From an uncultured SAR86 cluster bacterium (GTDB lineage Bacteria; Pseudomonadota; Gammaproteobacteria; Magnimaribacterales; Magnimaribacteraceae), in contig CACBBD010000008.1 of assembly GCA_902537425.1 (NCBI GenBank), positions 1-64,000 on the forward strand: DNA of 64,000 bases, given 5' to 3'. Every line of letters starts with the position of its first letter. Within the stretch, counting starts at the first letter, position 1. The position numbers and the translations under genes are program-made. Below are positions 18,641 through 26,882 of the stretch, in pieces. A model generated the notes under the pieces. The model searched no databases, was not told where the DNA came from, and saw nothing but the letters and a program-made list of their open reading frames with translations.

Positions 18641-19627
18641 ATGAATATTTTTCCTTTGGTTGCCGTTGGTGTTTCTACATTGAATTCAAGCGATGATCTG
18701 TTGGATGTTAGATATCACTTAATTTTAAATGAAGATCAGGAACTGCTGAATACTTTGAAGATTGATAATCCGGGATTTGACAATCTTTATTCAATGGCAA
18801 GCGGAGAAGAAAACAATGAGTATTTTGAGAATATCAGCAGTTCATTATCTGTTACAAATAGACAGAAATTAATATTTCATAAAATTGATAAGGATGTACC
18901 TATCTCAAATATCTGTGATGCTTACTTAAAGCTTTATCTTTTATCATTGAAAGTCTCGAAACCAAACAGTATAAACTTAGAAAATATATTCGAATCTCTA
19001 GCTAATGTTGCATGGACTAATCTTGGTCCTGTTGATGTAAAGGACTTGAATTTATTTAGATCAAAAAATGGAGAGGTCTTTGTAAGATCGGTAGATAAAT
19101 TTCCTTGCATGACCGATTACATAATTCCTGAAGGAGTAAGAATAGCTGATAGTTCCAGGGTGAGGTTAGGAGCCCATTTGTCTGAAGGAACAACGGTAAT
19201 GCATGAGGGTTTTGTTAACTTTAATGCAGGAACACTTGGCTCAGCTATGATAGAAGGTAGAATTTCAGCAGGTGTGGTTATAGGAAAAAACTCAGATTTG
19301 GGCGGAGGTTGTTCAACGATGGGTACTTTGTCGGGTGGGAATGAGGTAAAAATTTCTATTGGTGAAGATTGCTTATTGGGCGCTAATTCTGGGTTAGGTA
19401 TTCCTTTAGGAGACAGGTGTATATTAGAAGCGGGCTTGTACTTAACAGGAGGATCTAAAGTAGAAATTCTAAATTCAAACAATGAGTTGATAGAAACTGT
19501 AAAGGCATCCACCTTATCTGGCAAAGATGACCTATTATTCATAAGGAATTCCCTTACTGGTGCAATTCAATGTAAACCTAATGGAAAAAGTGTTGTTTTG
19601 AACCAAAAACTGCATAAAAACGACTGA
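18641..19627 (+). CDS. dapD: Tetrahydrodipicolinate N-succinyltransferase (long form)
   Basis: Succinyl-CoA-dependent acyltransferase of DAP/lysine synthesis. At 328 residues it belongs to the longer DapD type (Pseudomonas, actinobacteria), not the 274-residue E. coli type. An N-terminal alpha/beta domain (about 1-165) is followed by a left-handed beta helix of hexapeptide repeats, including VRLGAHLSEGTTVMHEGFVNFNAGT and IGKNSDLGGGCSTMGTLSGG. The 46-base gap after dapC contains TTATAATA, a possible internal -10. dapE follows 9 bases downstream. Confidence 0.95.
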   Translation: MNIFPLVAVGVSTLNSSDDLLDVRYHLILNEDQELLNTLKIDNPGFDNLYSMASGEENNEYFENISSSLSVTNRQKLIFHKIDKDVPISNICDAYLKLYLLSLKVSKPNSINLENIFESLANVAWTNLGPVDVKDLNLFRSKNGEVFVRSVDKFPCMTDYIIPEGVRIADSSRVRLGAHLSEGTTVMHEGFVNFNAGTLGSAMIEGRISAGVVIGKNSDLGGGCSTMGTLSGGNEVKISIGEDCLLGANSGLGIPLGDRCILEAGLYLTGGSKVEILNSNNELIETVKASTLSGKDDLLFIRNSLTGAIQCKPNGKSVVLNQKLHKND

Positions 19628-19636
19628 ATCAAAGAA

Positions 19637-20770
19637 ATGAGTAAAGTTTTAGAACTTACAAGAGAGCTAATATCAAAGAAATCTGTAACACCCGATGATG
19701 CTGGATGCCAAAGCATTATTTCTACAAGATTGGAAAAAATTGGTTTTACAGTCGAGCACCTTAAGTATGGAGATGTAGATAATCTTTGGGCTACTTATGG
19801 AGATGCCGGCCCTATTTTTGCTTTTCTAGGTCATACTGATGTAGTTCCCACAGGTCCACTGGAAGATTGGGAGAGTGATCCTTTCATAGCAACTGATAAA
19901 GACTCTTTGCTCGTTGGAAGAGGAGCGGCAGATATGAAAGGAAGCGTTGCTGCTTTTGTCACTTCTATTGAAGAATTCTTAGCTGAAGAACCAACCTTAT
20001 CGGGAAGAATTGCTGTTCTACTGACCAGCGACGAAGAGGGTCCTGCTGTAGATGGAGTAACTAAAGTTGTTGATTATCTTGAAGAAAAGAACGAAAAAAT
20101 TGAATGGTGTCTTGTTGGAGAGCCCACAGCTGATAATAATGTGGGGGATGTTATAAAAATAGGAAGAAGAGGTTCAGTTTCGGCCAAGATTATAGTCAAA
20201 GGAACTCAGGGTCATGTAGCCTATCCAGAAAAAGCGAGTAACCCTATACATAATTTTTCCTCTTCTCTTGCTGAAATATCTAAGCTCAGCTGGGCAGATG
20301 AAACAGGTAAGTTTCAAGATAGTGTTTTACAAATATCTAATCTTAACTCAGGTACCGGAGCAACAAATGTTATACCAGGAAGCTTAGAGTTAAGTTTAAA
20401 TGTACGTCACTCACCCTCAACTACCGTACAGCAAATAAAAGATGATGTTGAGTCCATAATTAATAAAAATGATGTTGAATGTGAGGTTTTGTGGGAAATT
20501 GGAGGAAAGCCATTTCTTACTACTCAAGAAGATCTTATCTCAGCAGTGAAAAGCTCAATAAAAGAAGTGACAGGGTCAGAACCCAAATGCACTACTGATG
20601 GAGGAACATCAGATGGAAGATTTATTGCACCTACCGGATCACAAGTTGTTGAGCTTGGGCCAGGTAATGCATCTATTCATAAAGTAAATGAAAGCGTAAA
20701 AAAAGAAGATCTCGAGGAATTGCATAAAATATACAAAACAATACTAAGTAAACTCCTCACTAATTTATAG
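19637..20770 (+). CDS. dapE: Succinyl-diaminopimelate desuccinylase
   Basis: Dinuclear zinc M20 amidohydrolase releasing succinate from N-succinyl-L,L-DAP. Metal and catalytic residues are visible: His66 (FLGHTDVVPTG), Asp99 (RGAADMKG), the Glu133-Glu134 pair (TSDEEGPA), the Glu in GEPTA and a C-terminal His (ASIHKVNE). The central lid/dimerisation domain begins near residue 180 with GRRGSVSAKIIVKGTQGH. 377 residues, equal to E. coli (375). Last gene of the map-glnD-dapC-dapD-dapE run; it ends 16 bases from the convergent peptide transporter. Confidence 0.97.
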   Translation: MSKVLELTRELISKKSVTPDDAGCQSIISTRLEKIGFTVEHLKYGDVDNLWATYGDAGPIFAFLGHTDVVPTGPLEDWESDPFIATDKDSLLVGRGAADMKGSVAAFVTSIEEFLAEEPTLSGRIAVLLTSDEEGPAVDGVTKVVDYLEEKNEKIEWCLVGEPTADNNVGDVIKIGRRGSVSAKIIVKGTQGHVAYPEKASNPIHNFSSSLAEISKLSWADETGKFQDSVLQISNLNSGTGATNVIPGSLELSLNVRHSPSTTVQQIKDDVESIINKNDVECEVLWEIGGKPFLTTQEDLISAVKSSIKEVTGSEPKCTTDGGTSDGRFIAPTGSQVVELGPGNASIHKVNESVKKEDLEELHKIYKTILSKLLTNL

Positions 20771-20786
20771 AATTATTAATATTTCC

Positions 20787-22274
20787 CTAGTTCCCTTCCT
20801 TAATCTCAGTTGCCTTTAAAAATCTATTTGATATGAGGAGTAAAATTCCTACTACGAAAAGCGCAATAATAATTTGCATAAAGAGATCCGGCATTGAAGC
20901 TATACCAGCCTCAAATGATTTGCTTGCAAGTAAGCCTGCAAGACCAGCCGCTAAAGAAGACGATAGAAACCAAATTCCCATCATTTGACCTCTGTATCTA
21001 ATTGGAGAATATTTCGCAGTAGCTGAAAGGCCCACTGGGCTCAAACATAGCTCGCCTAGTGTGTGAAAAAGATATGTCATAAGAAGAAACTGAATGCCAG
21101 CTTTTTCATTCTGCATAGCAGCCTCGACACCAAAAATAATTACTAAAAAACCAATAGCCATGAGGAAACATCCCAAAGCAAATTTTTGAGGTGTATCAGG
21201 ATCTAAGTTCTTTTTTCCAAGAGAGATCCAAAATGCTGCGAAAAAAGGAGCAAAAATTACTACCATCAAAGGATTTGCGACCTGAAGAAAGGTCGCTGGC
21301 ATCTCCCACCCAAAGATAAATAGATCCGTGTAGTCTTTAGCAAATAGATTTAAAGATGAGCCCCCTTGGTCAAATCCGGCCCAAAATAATACAGCTCCGA
21401 AAAATAATAATAATAACATTTTGATATTTTCAATTTCATCAGTGCCTAGTCCTGCAAAAAAGAATAAATATATGAAGTAAGAAATAGCCACAATTAATAT
21501 CAAATAAACAGTAAGTTGGTTAAGTAGTTGAGGATCAACACTCCAAAGTCCAGCAAAGCCTGAAGTAACTACTAAGAAAATAGCTATTGAACTATATTTA
21601 AATATATTCATGTACTTTGATTCATCTTCAGTAGGAGCCAAATTAGTATTTTTTCCAGCTTCTCCTAATGAATTTCTAGTGAAAAGATATTGTAAAACAC
21701 CAAAGGTCATTCCTACACCAGCGGCTCCAAAACCCCAATGCCATCCCACCTTCTCTCCAAGATAGCCACAAACAAGGAATCCGAGCATACTTCCTATGTT
21801 GATAGACATATAGAAAATCGTGTAGCCAGAATCAATTCTTACATCTCCTGGTTTATAAAGTTGCCCTACAATAGTTGAGATGTTTGGCTTTAAAAGACCT
21901 GTACCGATTGAAACAAGAACCAAACCAAGAAAAAAGGTTTTATCATAAGGAATTGCTAGCACATAGTGACCGAGAGTTATAATAACTGCTCCGTAGAGAA
22001 CTGTTCTCTGGGCTCCAAAAAGCTTATCTGCAATCCATCCGCCAGGAACGCATAGAAAATATACTGAAGCACCATATATTCCATAGATCGCCATAGCCTC
22101 AGGAGCATCAAGATTCATACCTCCTTCAGTTACCTCCCTTGTCATGAACAAAACAAGCAACCCTCTCATTCCGTAGAAGGACATTCTTTCCCACATTTCT
22201 GTTAAAAAAAGTGTTACTAGACCTTTGGGATGGCCTAAGAAAAAGGTATCACTAGATTTGGATATATCATGCAT
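20787..22274 (-). CDS. Proton-dependent oligopeptide transporter (POT/PTR family)
   Basis: Major-facilitator-type symporter importing di-/tripeptides with protons. The first helix carries the POT signature ExxER (LTEMWERMSFYGMRGLLVLFM), and the PTR2 region FYMSINIGSMLGFLVCGYLG is present further on. About 14 hydrophobic segments in 495 residues match the bacterial Dtp layout. A late FHTLGELCLSPVGLSATAKYSP is also typical. The substrate range cannot be told from sequence. It faces a divergent RDD gene with a 56-base gap. Confidence 0.9.
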   Translation of the reverse strand: MHDISKSSDTFFLGHPKGLVTLFLTEMWERMSFYGMRGLLVLFMTREVTEGGMNLDAPEAMAIYGIYGASVYFLCVPGGWIADKLFGAQRTVLYGAVIITLGHYVLAIPYDKTFFLGLVLVSIGTGLLKPNISTIVGQLYKPGDVRIDSGYTIFYMSINIGSMLGFLVCGYLGEKVGWHWGFGAAGVGMTFGVLQYLFTRNSLGEAGKNTNLAPTEDESKYMNIFKYSSIAIFLVVTSGFAGLWSVDPQLLNQLTVYLILIVAISYFIYLFFFAGLGTDEIENIKMLLLLFFGAVLFWAGFDQGGSSLNLFAKDYTDLFIFGWEMPATFLQVANPLMVVIFAPFFAAFWISLGKKNLDPDTPQKFALGCFLMAIGFLVIIFGVEAAMQNEKAGIQFLLMTYLFHTLGELCLSPVGLSATAKYSPIRYRGQMMGIWFLSSSLAAGLAGLLASKSFEAGIASMPDLFMQIIIALFVVGILLLISNRFLKATEIKEGN

Positions 22275-22330
22275 AATAAACTCACAATTTTATATAGAAT
22301 AATCAAAAAAAATATCTTCTCCAAATTATT

Positions 22331-22741
22331 ATGGAAAATTCAGGTTTTTTTAAGAGAATCTTTTCACTTGTTTATGACAGTTTACTGATTTTAGGGATAA
22401 TCTTTTCTTTAACTTTACTACTTGTATTTTTAAACGGCGGAGCGCCTGAAAATGGTGGATTTATTGATTTACTGCAGCTTCTCGTCACTATTTTCTCTGG
22501 ACCAATCTTTTACTCTTATTTTTGGTTGGTCAATGATGGACAGACTGTAGGCATGCAGGCATGGAAAATAAAGCTTATTTCTGAAGAGAAGTTGACAATA
22601 AGAATTTGTCTCTTACGCTGCGCTTTCTCTACCTTTTCTTTCTTGTTCTTTGGTCTTGGCTACTTATATATTTTTTTTAACAAAGATAAAAAGTCGCTGG
22701 CTGATATAGCAACAAAAACAAGGATCGCTAAGATTAATTAG
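22331..22741 (+). CDS. RDD family membrane protein
   Basis: A 136-residue protein with the RDD architecture. It has FFKRIFSLVYDSLLILGI near the N-terminus (the family R and D residues in the first helix), a second helix near 55-70 with YFWLVNDGQTVGMQAWKIKLI, a third helix at about 100-118 and the C-terminal signature KSLADIATKTRI. Family members are poorly characterised; some act in ion or solute transport. It is a single gene between two divergent/convergent minus-strand units and overlaps the tail of lptG by 8 bases. Confidence 0.8.
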   Translation: MENSGFFKRIFSLVYDSLLILGIIFSLTLLLVFLNGGAPENGGFIDLLQLLVTIFSGPIFYSYFWLVNDGQTVGMQAWKIKLISEEKLTIRICLLRCAFSTFSFLFFGLGYLYIFFNKDKKSLADIATKTRIAKIN

Positions 22742-23792
22742 ATTTAAGTTTCCAGAATGAAGCTGTTAAAAAAATAACTGCCGCTATAGGAAAAGAAACT
22801 GCATAGAAAGGGCTTAGTAGAGAGACAGCCGCCATGCTAGCAAAAAGATTTTGAAAAATATTCAAGGAAAATGCGAATATGACTCCAAAAAGAATTCTTT
22901 TACCAATAGAGTCATCTCTCACTCTCCCAAAAACGAAAGATGCAGCTAATAAGATTAATGATATTGTTGTGATGGGATGGAATATTTTCTTCCAATACTC
23001 CAGAGATAAGTTATTTCTTCTATATTCAGATATGTTTAATTTTAGAGCTTCATTAAGCTCACCAATAGATAGATATCTAGGAGATAGAATTCTTCTCATA
23101 TCACTATCTTTAGGACCTTCTTGCCATATTTTTTCTTCTTGAAGGCGAATAGAATTTTTTTGATAGTCCGTTATTGTTAAATCAAATAGAGTCCAGATTC
23201 CATTTTGACGTTTAGCATATTTCGAATCTATTATTTGGATAATATTTCCCTCTTCTCCAAATTGATAAGTCGTTACGTCATTAATAGAATCTTTACTTGG
23301 AGAAGTTTTAAAAAAATTAATTGAAGAATCAGCAGCAAACCAATAACCATCCTCTGTATTGATTCTGTCTTGCTTTAATAATCTATTTTCCTCATTGGCT
23401 TGTGACAATGAAGGAAGTAACGTTTCTTGAAATAAAAAGGCTATTGCTATTATTACTATCGCAGGCCTTAAAGATGCTATCGCCATCCTAAAATTCGATT
23501 TACCTAAAACTTTTGCACCTATAATCTCCCCTTCTGAGTTTAAGCTTCCTAAACCAACGACCGCTCCAATAAGACAGATGTATGATAAATATTCATAAAT
23601 TGAACTTGGAATTGAATAAAAACAATAAATTAGTGCATCAAACACAAGATAAGAATTTGATATATCAGAGATTTCAGAAATAAATTTAAATAAAAAGTCC
23701 AGCAAAGATATTGCAACTGCGACAATACAAATACTATGAAATATTCTCTTGGAGATATTTCTTTCTATTATGTCTCCAAATAAATGAATCAT
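22734..23792 (-). CDS. lptG: LPS export ABC permease LptG
   Basis: One of the two permeases of the LptB2FG complex that extracts lipopolysaccharide from the inner membrane. YjgP/YjgQ family, 352 residues: an N-terminal group of three membrane helices, a periplasmic beta-jellyroll (about 130-250) and a C-terminal group of three helices. It includes the family stretch SLNSEGEIIGAKVLGKS (cytoplasmic coupling region). Its start overlaps the lptF stop by 4 bases. Assigned LptG rather than LptF because it is the second gene of the pair divergent from pepA, as in E. coli. Confidence 0.93.
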   Translation of the reverse strand: MIHLFGDIIERNISKRIFHSICIVAVAISLLDFLFKFISEISDISNSYLVFDALIYCFYSIPSSIYEYLSYICLIGAVVGLGSLNSEGEIIGAKVLGKSNFRMAIASLRPAIVIIAIAFLFQETLLPSLSQANEENRLLKQDRINTEDGYWFAADSSINFFKTSPSKDSINDVTTYQFGEEGNIIQIIDSKYAKRQNGIWTLFDLTITDYQKNSIRLQEEKIWQEGPKDSDMRRILSPRYLSIGELNEALKLNISEYRRNNLSLEYWKKIFHPITTISLILLAASFVFGRVRDDSIGKRILFGVIFAFSLNIFQNLFASMAAVSLLSPFYAVSFPIAAVIFLTASFWKLKSN

Positions 23793-24793
23793 GATTTTGT
23801 CCTGAGCATAGATAAATTCAAAAGAATAGAAAAAACCAAAAAAAATAAATGAACCAAAAGAATTGAAATTAAATTAGAGGATTCTGAACCTTTGAATGCC
23901 AACAAAACCCCTAAGTATGCTGAAAATAATAATAAACCAGGAAGTATTTTCGAGTATCTGCCTTTACGCGGAGATCTTTCTGATAAAGGCACGGCGATGA
24001 AAATACTTAATAATGTCATAAAACTTATAGAGCTCGACCATAACAAAGGATTTACCGAGTCCTTTAGCTCAATATTAACTTCACCATAATTTTTCGACAT
24101 GAAATCAGCTTTTAATTTGAGATTATCAAACTTGACTGAAAATATTTCATCAGGTTCTTCTTTCGAATATGAAAACCCTTTACCAAAATTCAGATCTCCA
24201 TTTCCTGACCTATTTGGGCTCAATCCCTCAGCTACGATAGTCAAACTTGATTCCCTATTGGAATCCTTCACAAGGAGAAAAACATCCTTCAGTTCGTCAT
24301 TTCGCTTTTCCTTCGCATAAATAAGATAAGAATCATTTAATTTGTGAAATTCACCTGGAAGTAAAGCATCGAAGGTTTCTTCTAGAGATTTAATTTCAAG
24401 TAAACTCTTTACCCGCAAATCTAATCCAGGATTAAGCACTAAAGAAAAGAAAAATATTAACAAAGCTATCAATACTGCAGGAATTGACAATAGTGAGTAG
24501 ATTCTTGAGTTACTAAAGCCAAGCTGTTCCATGATCGTAAGTTCATTTTCTGAGCTAAGTTTTCCAATAGTCAAAACAACGGACATAAAAAAACTTAGAG
24601 GCAAAATTAATTCTAAAAATTCTGGAAGCCTATACAAGACAACATAAAAAACAACTTGAGGATTTATTTCACCTTTGGATGCTTGTTCTAAGTATTGTAT
24701 AGACCTCGAAGATACTATTATGAGAATAAAGACTACGCTTATAGCCAGAGTATATGAGAAAATAGTCTTTAAAAAATAACGATTTAAAATCAT
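23789..24793 (-). CDS. lptF: LPS export ABC permease LptF
   Basis: Partner permease of LptG. 334 residues with helices at about 12-32, 55-78 and 100-122, a periplasmic domain containing the conserved LLPGEFHKLN, and three C-terminal helices from about 255. The coupling segment LSSENELTIMEQLGFSNSRIYSL is present. First gene of lptF-lptG, divergent from pepA exactly as in E. coli. The 128-base gap to pepA is AT-rich; I could not choose a confident lptF promoter in it. Confidence 0.93.
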   Translation of the reverse strand: MILNRYFLKTIFSYTLAISVVFILIIVSSRSIQYLEQASKGEINPQVVFYVVLYRLPEFLELILPLSFFMSVVLTIGKLSSENELTIMEQLGFSNSRIYSLLSIPAVLIALLIFFFSLVLNPGLDLRVKSLLEIKSLEETFDALLPGEFHKLNDSYLIYAKEKRNDELKDVFLLVKDSNRESSLTIVAEGLSPNRSGNGDLNFGKGFSYSKEEPDEIFSVKFDNLKLKADFMSKNYGEVNIELKDSVNPLLWSSSISFMTLLSIFIAVPLSERSPRKGRYSKILPGLLLFSAYLGVLLAFKGSESSNLISILLVHLFFLVFSILLNLSMLRTKS

Positions 24794-24921
24794 AAACGAG
24801 TATTTGAAAATCTATATAGTCAATCCTACTCTTTATTAAAAGAATATTCTCTATTTGGAGATAACTTTTATTATTTATTGATAAAATAGTATGACAACAA
24901 TCTTTTTTAAAAGGAGACGTA

Positions 24922-26436
24922 ATGAAAAAAAGACTCACACTAAGCCTTAACCAAGAACTATCAAAAAAACTTTTAAAAACAAAAATCGATGTTTTAGTTG
25001 TCGGTGTTTCCGAAGGAAGGACTCTAAATTCAGCCGCAGAAAAAGTTGATAAAGCAACTCAAGGTAGTATTAAAAAGCTTATAAAAAGAGGTGAGTTTGA
25101 ATCAAAGGTGGGTCAGACAGCCTACATTGCAACTAATGACGGTACTTCTGCTGAAAGAATTTTCTTAATTGGTTGCGGTAAACCGATGAAAGGTCTTAGC
25201 AGTGAAGATCTTGATAAGATTGCGATGTCTGTAACAACCTGTTTAACAACAAAAAAATCTTCAACAGGTATTGTTTCATTACCTTCTATGAAACATGAAT
25301 CGAAAGAAAATACCGATGAGACTTTGCTGCAGAAAATAGGAACTGCTGTTGAAAGCAAGGCTTATACCTACGATGCAAAACTTAATAAGAAAAATAAAAA
25401 AATTAATTATCTTAAAAAGGTCTCAATTGTTATTGATTCAAGGCAAAGTGTGGCTAAGTTACGCAAAGGGCTCAAAACTGGACAAGTCATAGGACAAGGA
25501 ATGAATGTAGCTAAAGATTTAGCAAATCTTCCTGGAAATGTGTGCACTCCATCCTATTTAGCAACAAGCTCTAGATCTGCAGCCAATAAGTATCAAAAAC
25601 TAAGTTGTAGAGTTTATGGTGAAAAGGAGATGAAAAAAATGGGCATGGATTGTTTGCTTTCAGTTGGAAACGGAAGTGCTCAAGAGTCAAAACTTATTTC
25701 AATGAATTATCAAGGCGGAAAAAAAGGCGATAAACCATATGCGATTGTTGGAAAAGGCATTACTTTTGATACGGGAGGAATAAGCCTCAAGCCTCCTCCG
25801 ACCATGGATGAAATGAAATTTGATATGTGCGGTGCTGCGAGTGTTATAGCGACTATGCAAGTAGTTTCAGAACTTAAACTTCCGATCAATATAGTTGGTG
25901 TTGTGGCAAGTGCAGAAAATATGCCAGGTAGTAAAGCCACTAAGCCTGGTGATGTCGTACGCACAATGTCAGGTAAGACTGTTGAAATATTAAATACTGA
26001 TGCTGAGGGACGATTGGTCCTAGCTGATGCTTTGACTTATGTTGAAAGATTTGAACCTCGATCAGTAGTAGACATCGCTACACTTACCGGAGCGGTGATA
26101 ATGGCGTTAGGTTATTCCACATCTGGACTAATGTCTAATAACGACAAACTCGCAGAAGAATTATTAGAGGCTGGCCGTAAAGCTTCAGATAGGGCTTGGC
26201 AATTACCCTTATGGGATGTTTACCAAAAAGATTTGGATAGTAATTTTGCAGATATCGCAAATATAGGTGGTCGAGCTGGTACGATTACCGCTGCATGTTT
26301 TTTATCAAGATTTGCAGAGAAATACCCTTGGGCTCATCTCGATGTGGCCGGAACTGCTAGTTATAAAGGAGCTGCAAAAGGTGGTTCAGGTAGACCTGTA
26401 CCTCTCCTGAGTCAATATCTCATAGATAAGTCTTAG
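24922..26436 (+). CDS. pepA: Leucyl aminopeptidase (cytosol aminopeptidase, M17)
   Basis: Hexameric dinuclear metallopeptidase; in E. coli the protein also binds DNA in Xer recombination and carAB regulation. The M17 signature NTDAEGRLVLADAL begins at Asn358 (metal ligands Asp360, Glu362), with GKGITFDTGGISLKP upstream (Lys and Asp ligands). The N-terminal macro-like domain covers about 1-160. 504 residues, as E. coli (503). A strong Shine-Dalgarno AAGGAGA lies 6 bases before the ATG. It heads pepA-holC-valS. Because carAB is in this window, a PepA role in its control is possible but not shown. Confidence 0.97.
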   Translation: MKKRLTLSLNQELSKKLLKTKIDVLVVGVSEGRTLNSAAEKVDKATQGSIKKLIKRGEFESKVGQTAYIATNDGTSAERIFLIGCGKPMKGLSSEDLDKIAMSVTTCLTTKKSSTGIVSLPSMKHESKENTDETLLQKIGTAVESKAYTYDAKLNKKNKKINYLKKVSIVIDSRQSVAKLRKGLKTGQVIGQGMNVAKDLANLPGNVCTPSYLATSSRSAANKYQKLSCRVYGEKEMKKMGMDCLLSVGNGSAQESKLISMNYQGGKKGDKPYAIVGKGITFDTGGISLKPPPTMDEMKFDMCGAASVIATMQVVSELKLPINIVGVVASAENMPGSKATKPGDVVRTMSGKTVEILNTDAEGRLVLADALTYVERFEPRSVVDIATLTGAVIMALGYSTSGLMSNNDKLAEELLEAGRKASDRAWQLPLWDVYQKDLDSNFADIANIGGRAGTITAACFLSRFAEKYPWAHLDVAGTASYKGAAKGGSGRPVPLLSQYLIDKS

Positions 26437-26438
26437 TA

Positions 26439-26882
26439 ATGGTAGAAGCTACTTTTATAGCTTCTGGCAAAAATATGGAAGAAGCTTTGAACTTCGCTTG
26501 CTCTCTAATTAGTAAATTAATTATGGGCGGCATAGATCTAATTCATGCTAGTAAAATAGATATTTTTTGTGATGATGTAAATGATGCTAAATATTTAGAT
26601 GAGAGATTATGGAATGAGCCTAAATATGGACTAATTTCTCATAATCTAGTTACTAATAAAGCAGATGATCTCATAAATATTGGTTATCCTGGCACTAAGT
26701 TCGCTTTAGGTTCTGACTTGATTCTTAATCTATCTCCAGATATGCCGAAAAACTTAGATGGATATGAAAATTTTATACAGCTAGTAATTATGGATGGTGC
26801 CGATCTCAGAGAGAGAGCAGCGAGTACGTGGTCTAAATGTAAAGATTTAGGATTAAAAACAAAATTCGTAGAGTCAATATGA
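26439..26882 (+). CDS. holC: DNA polymerase III chi subunit
   Basis: Clamp-loader accessory protein that bridges the psi subunit to SSB. The 147-residue sequence is divergent but shows the family core KYLDERLWNEPKYGLISHNLV (compare LDEALW-P--FVPHNL in E. coli) and the C-terminal segment beginning ADLRERAASTWSKCKDLG. Its position between pepA (2-base gap) and valS (4-base ATGA overlap) is the conserved pepA-holC-valS order, which supports the call strongly. Confidence 0.9.
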   Translation: MVEATFIASGKNMEEALNFACSLISKLIMGGIDLIHASKIDIFCDDVNDAKYLDERLWNEPKYGLISHNLVTNKADDLINIGYPGTKFALGSDLILNLSPDMPKNLDGYENFIQLVIMDGADLRERAASTWSKCKDLGLKTKFVESI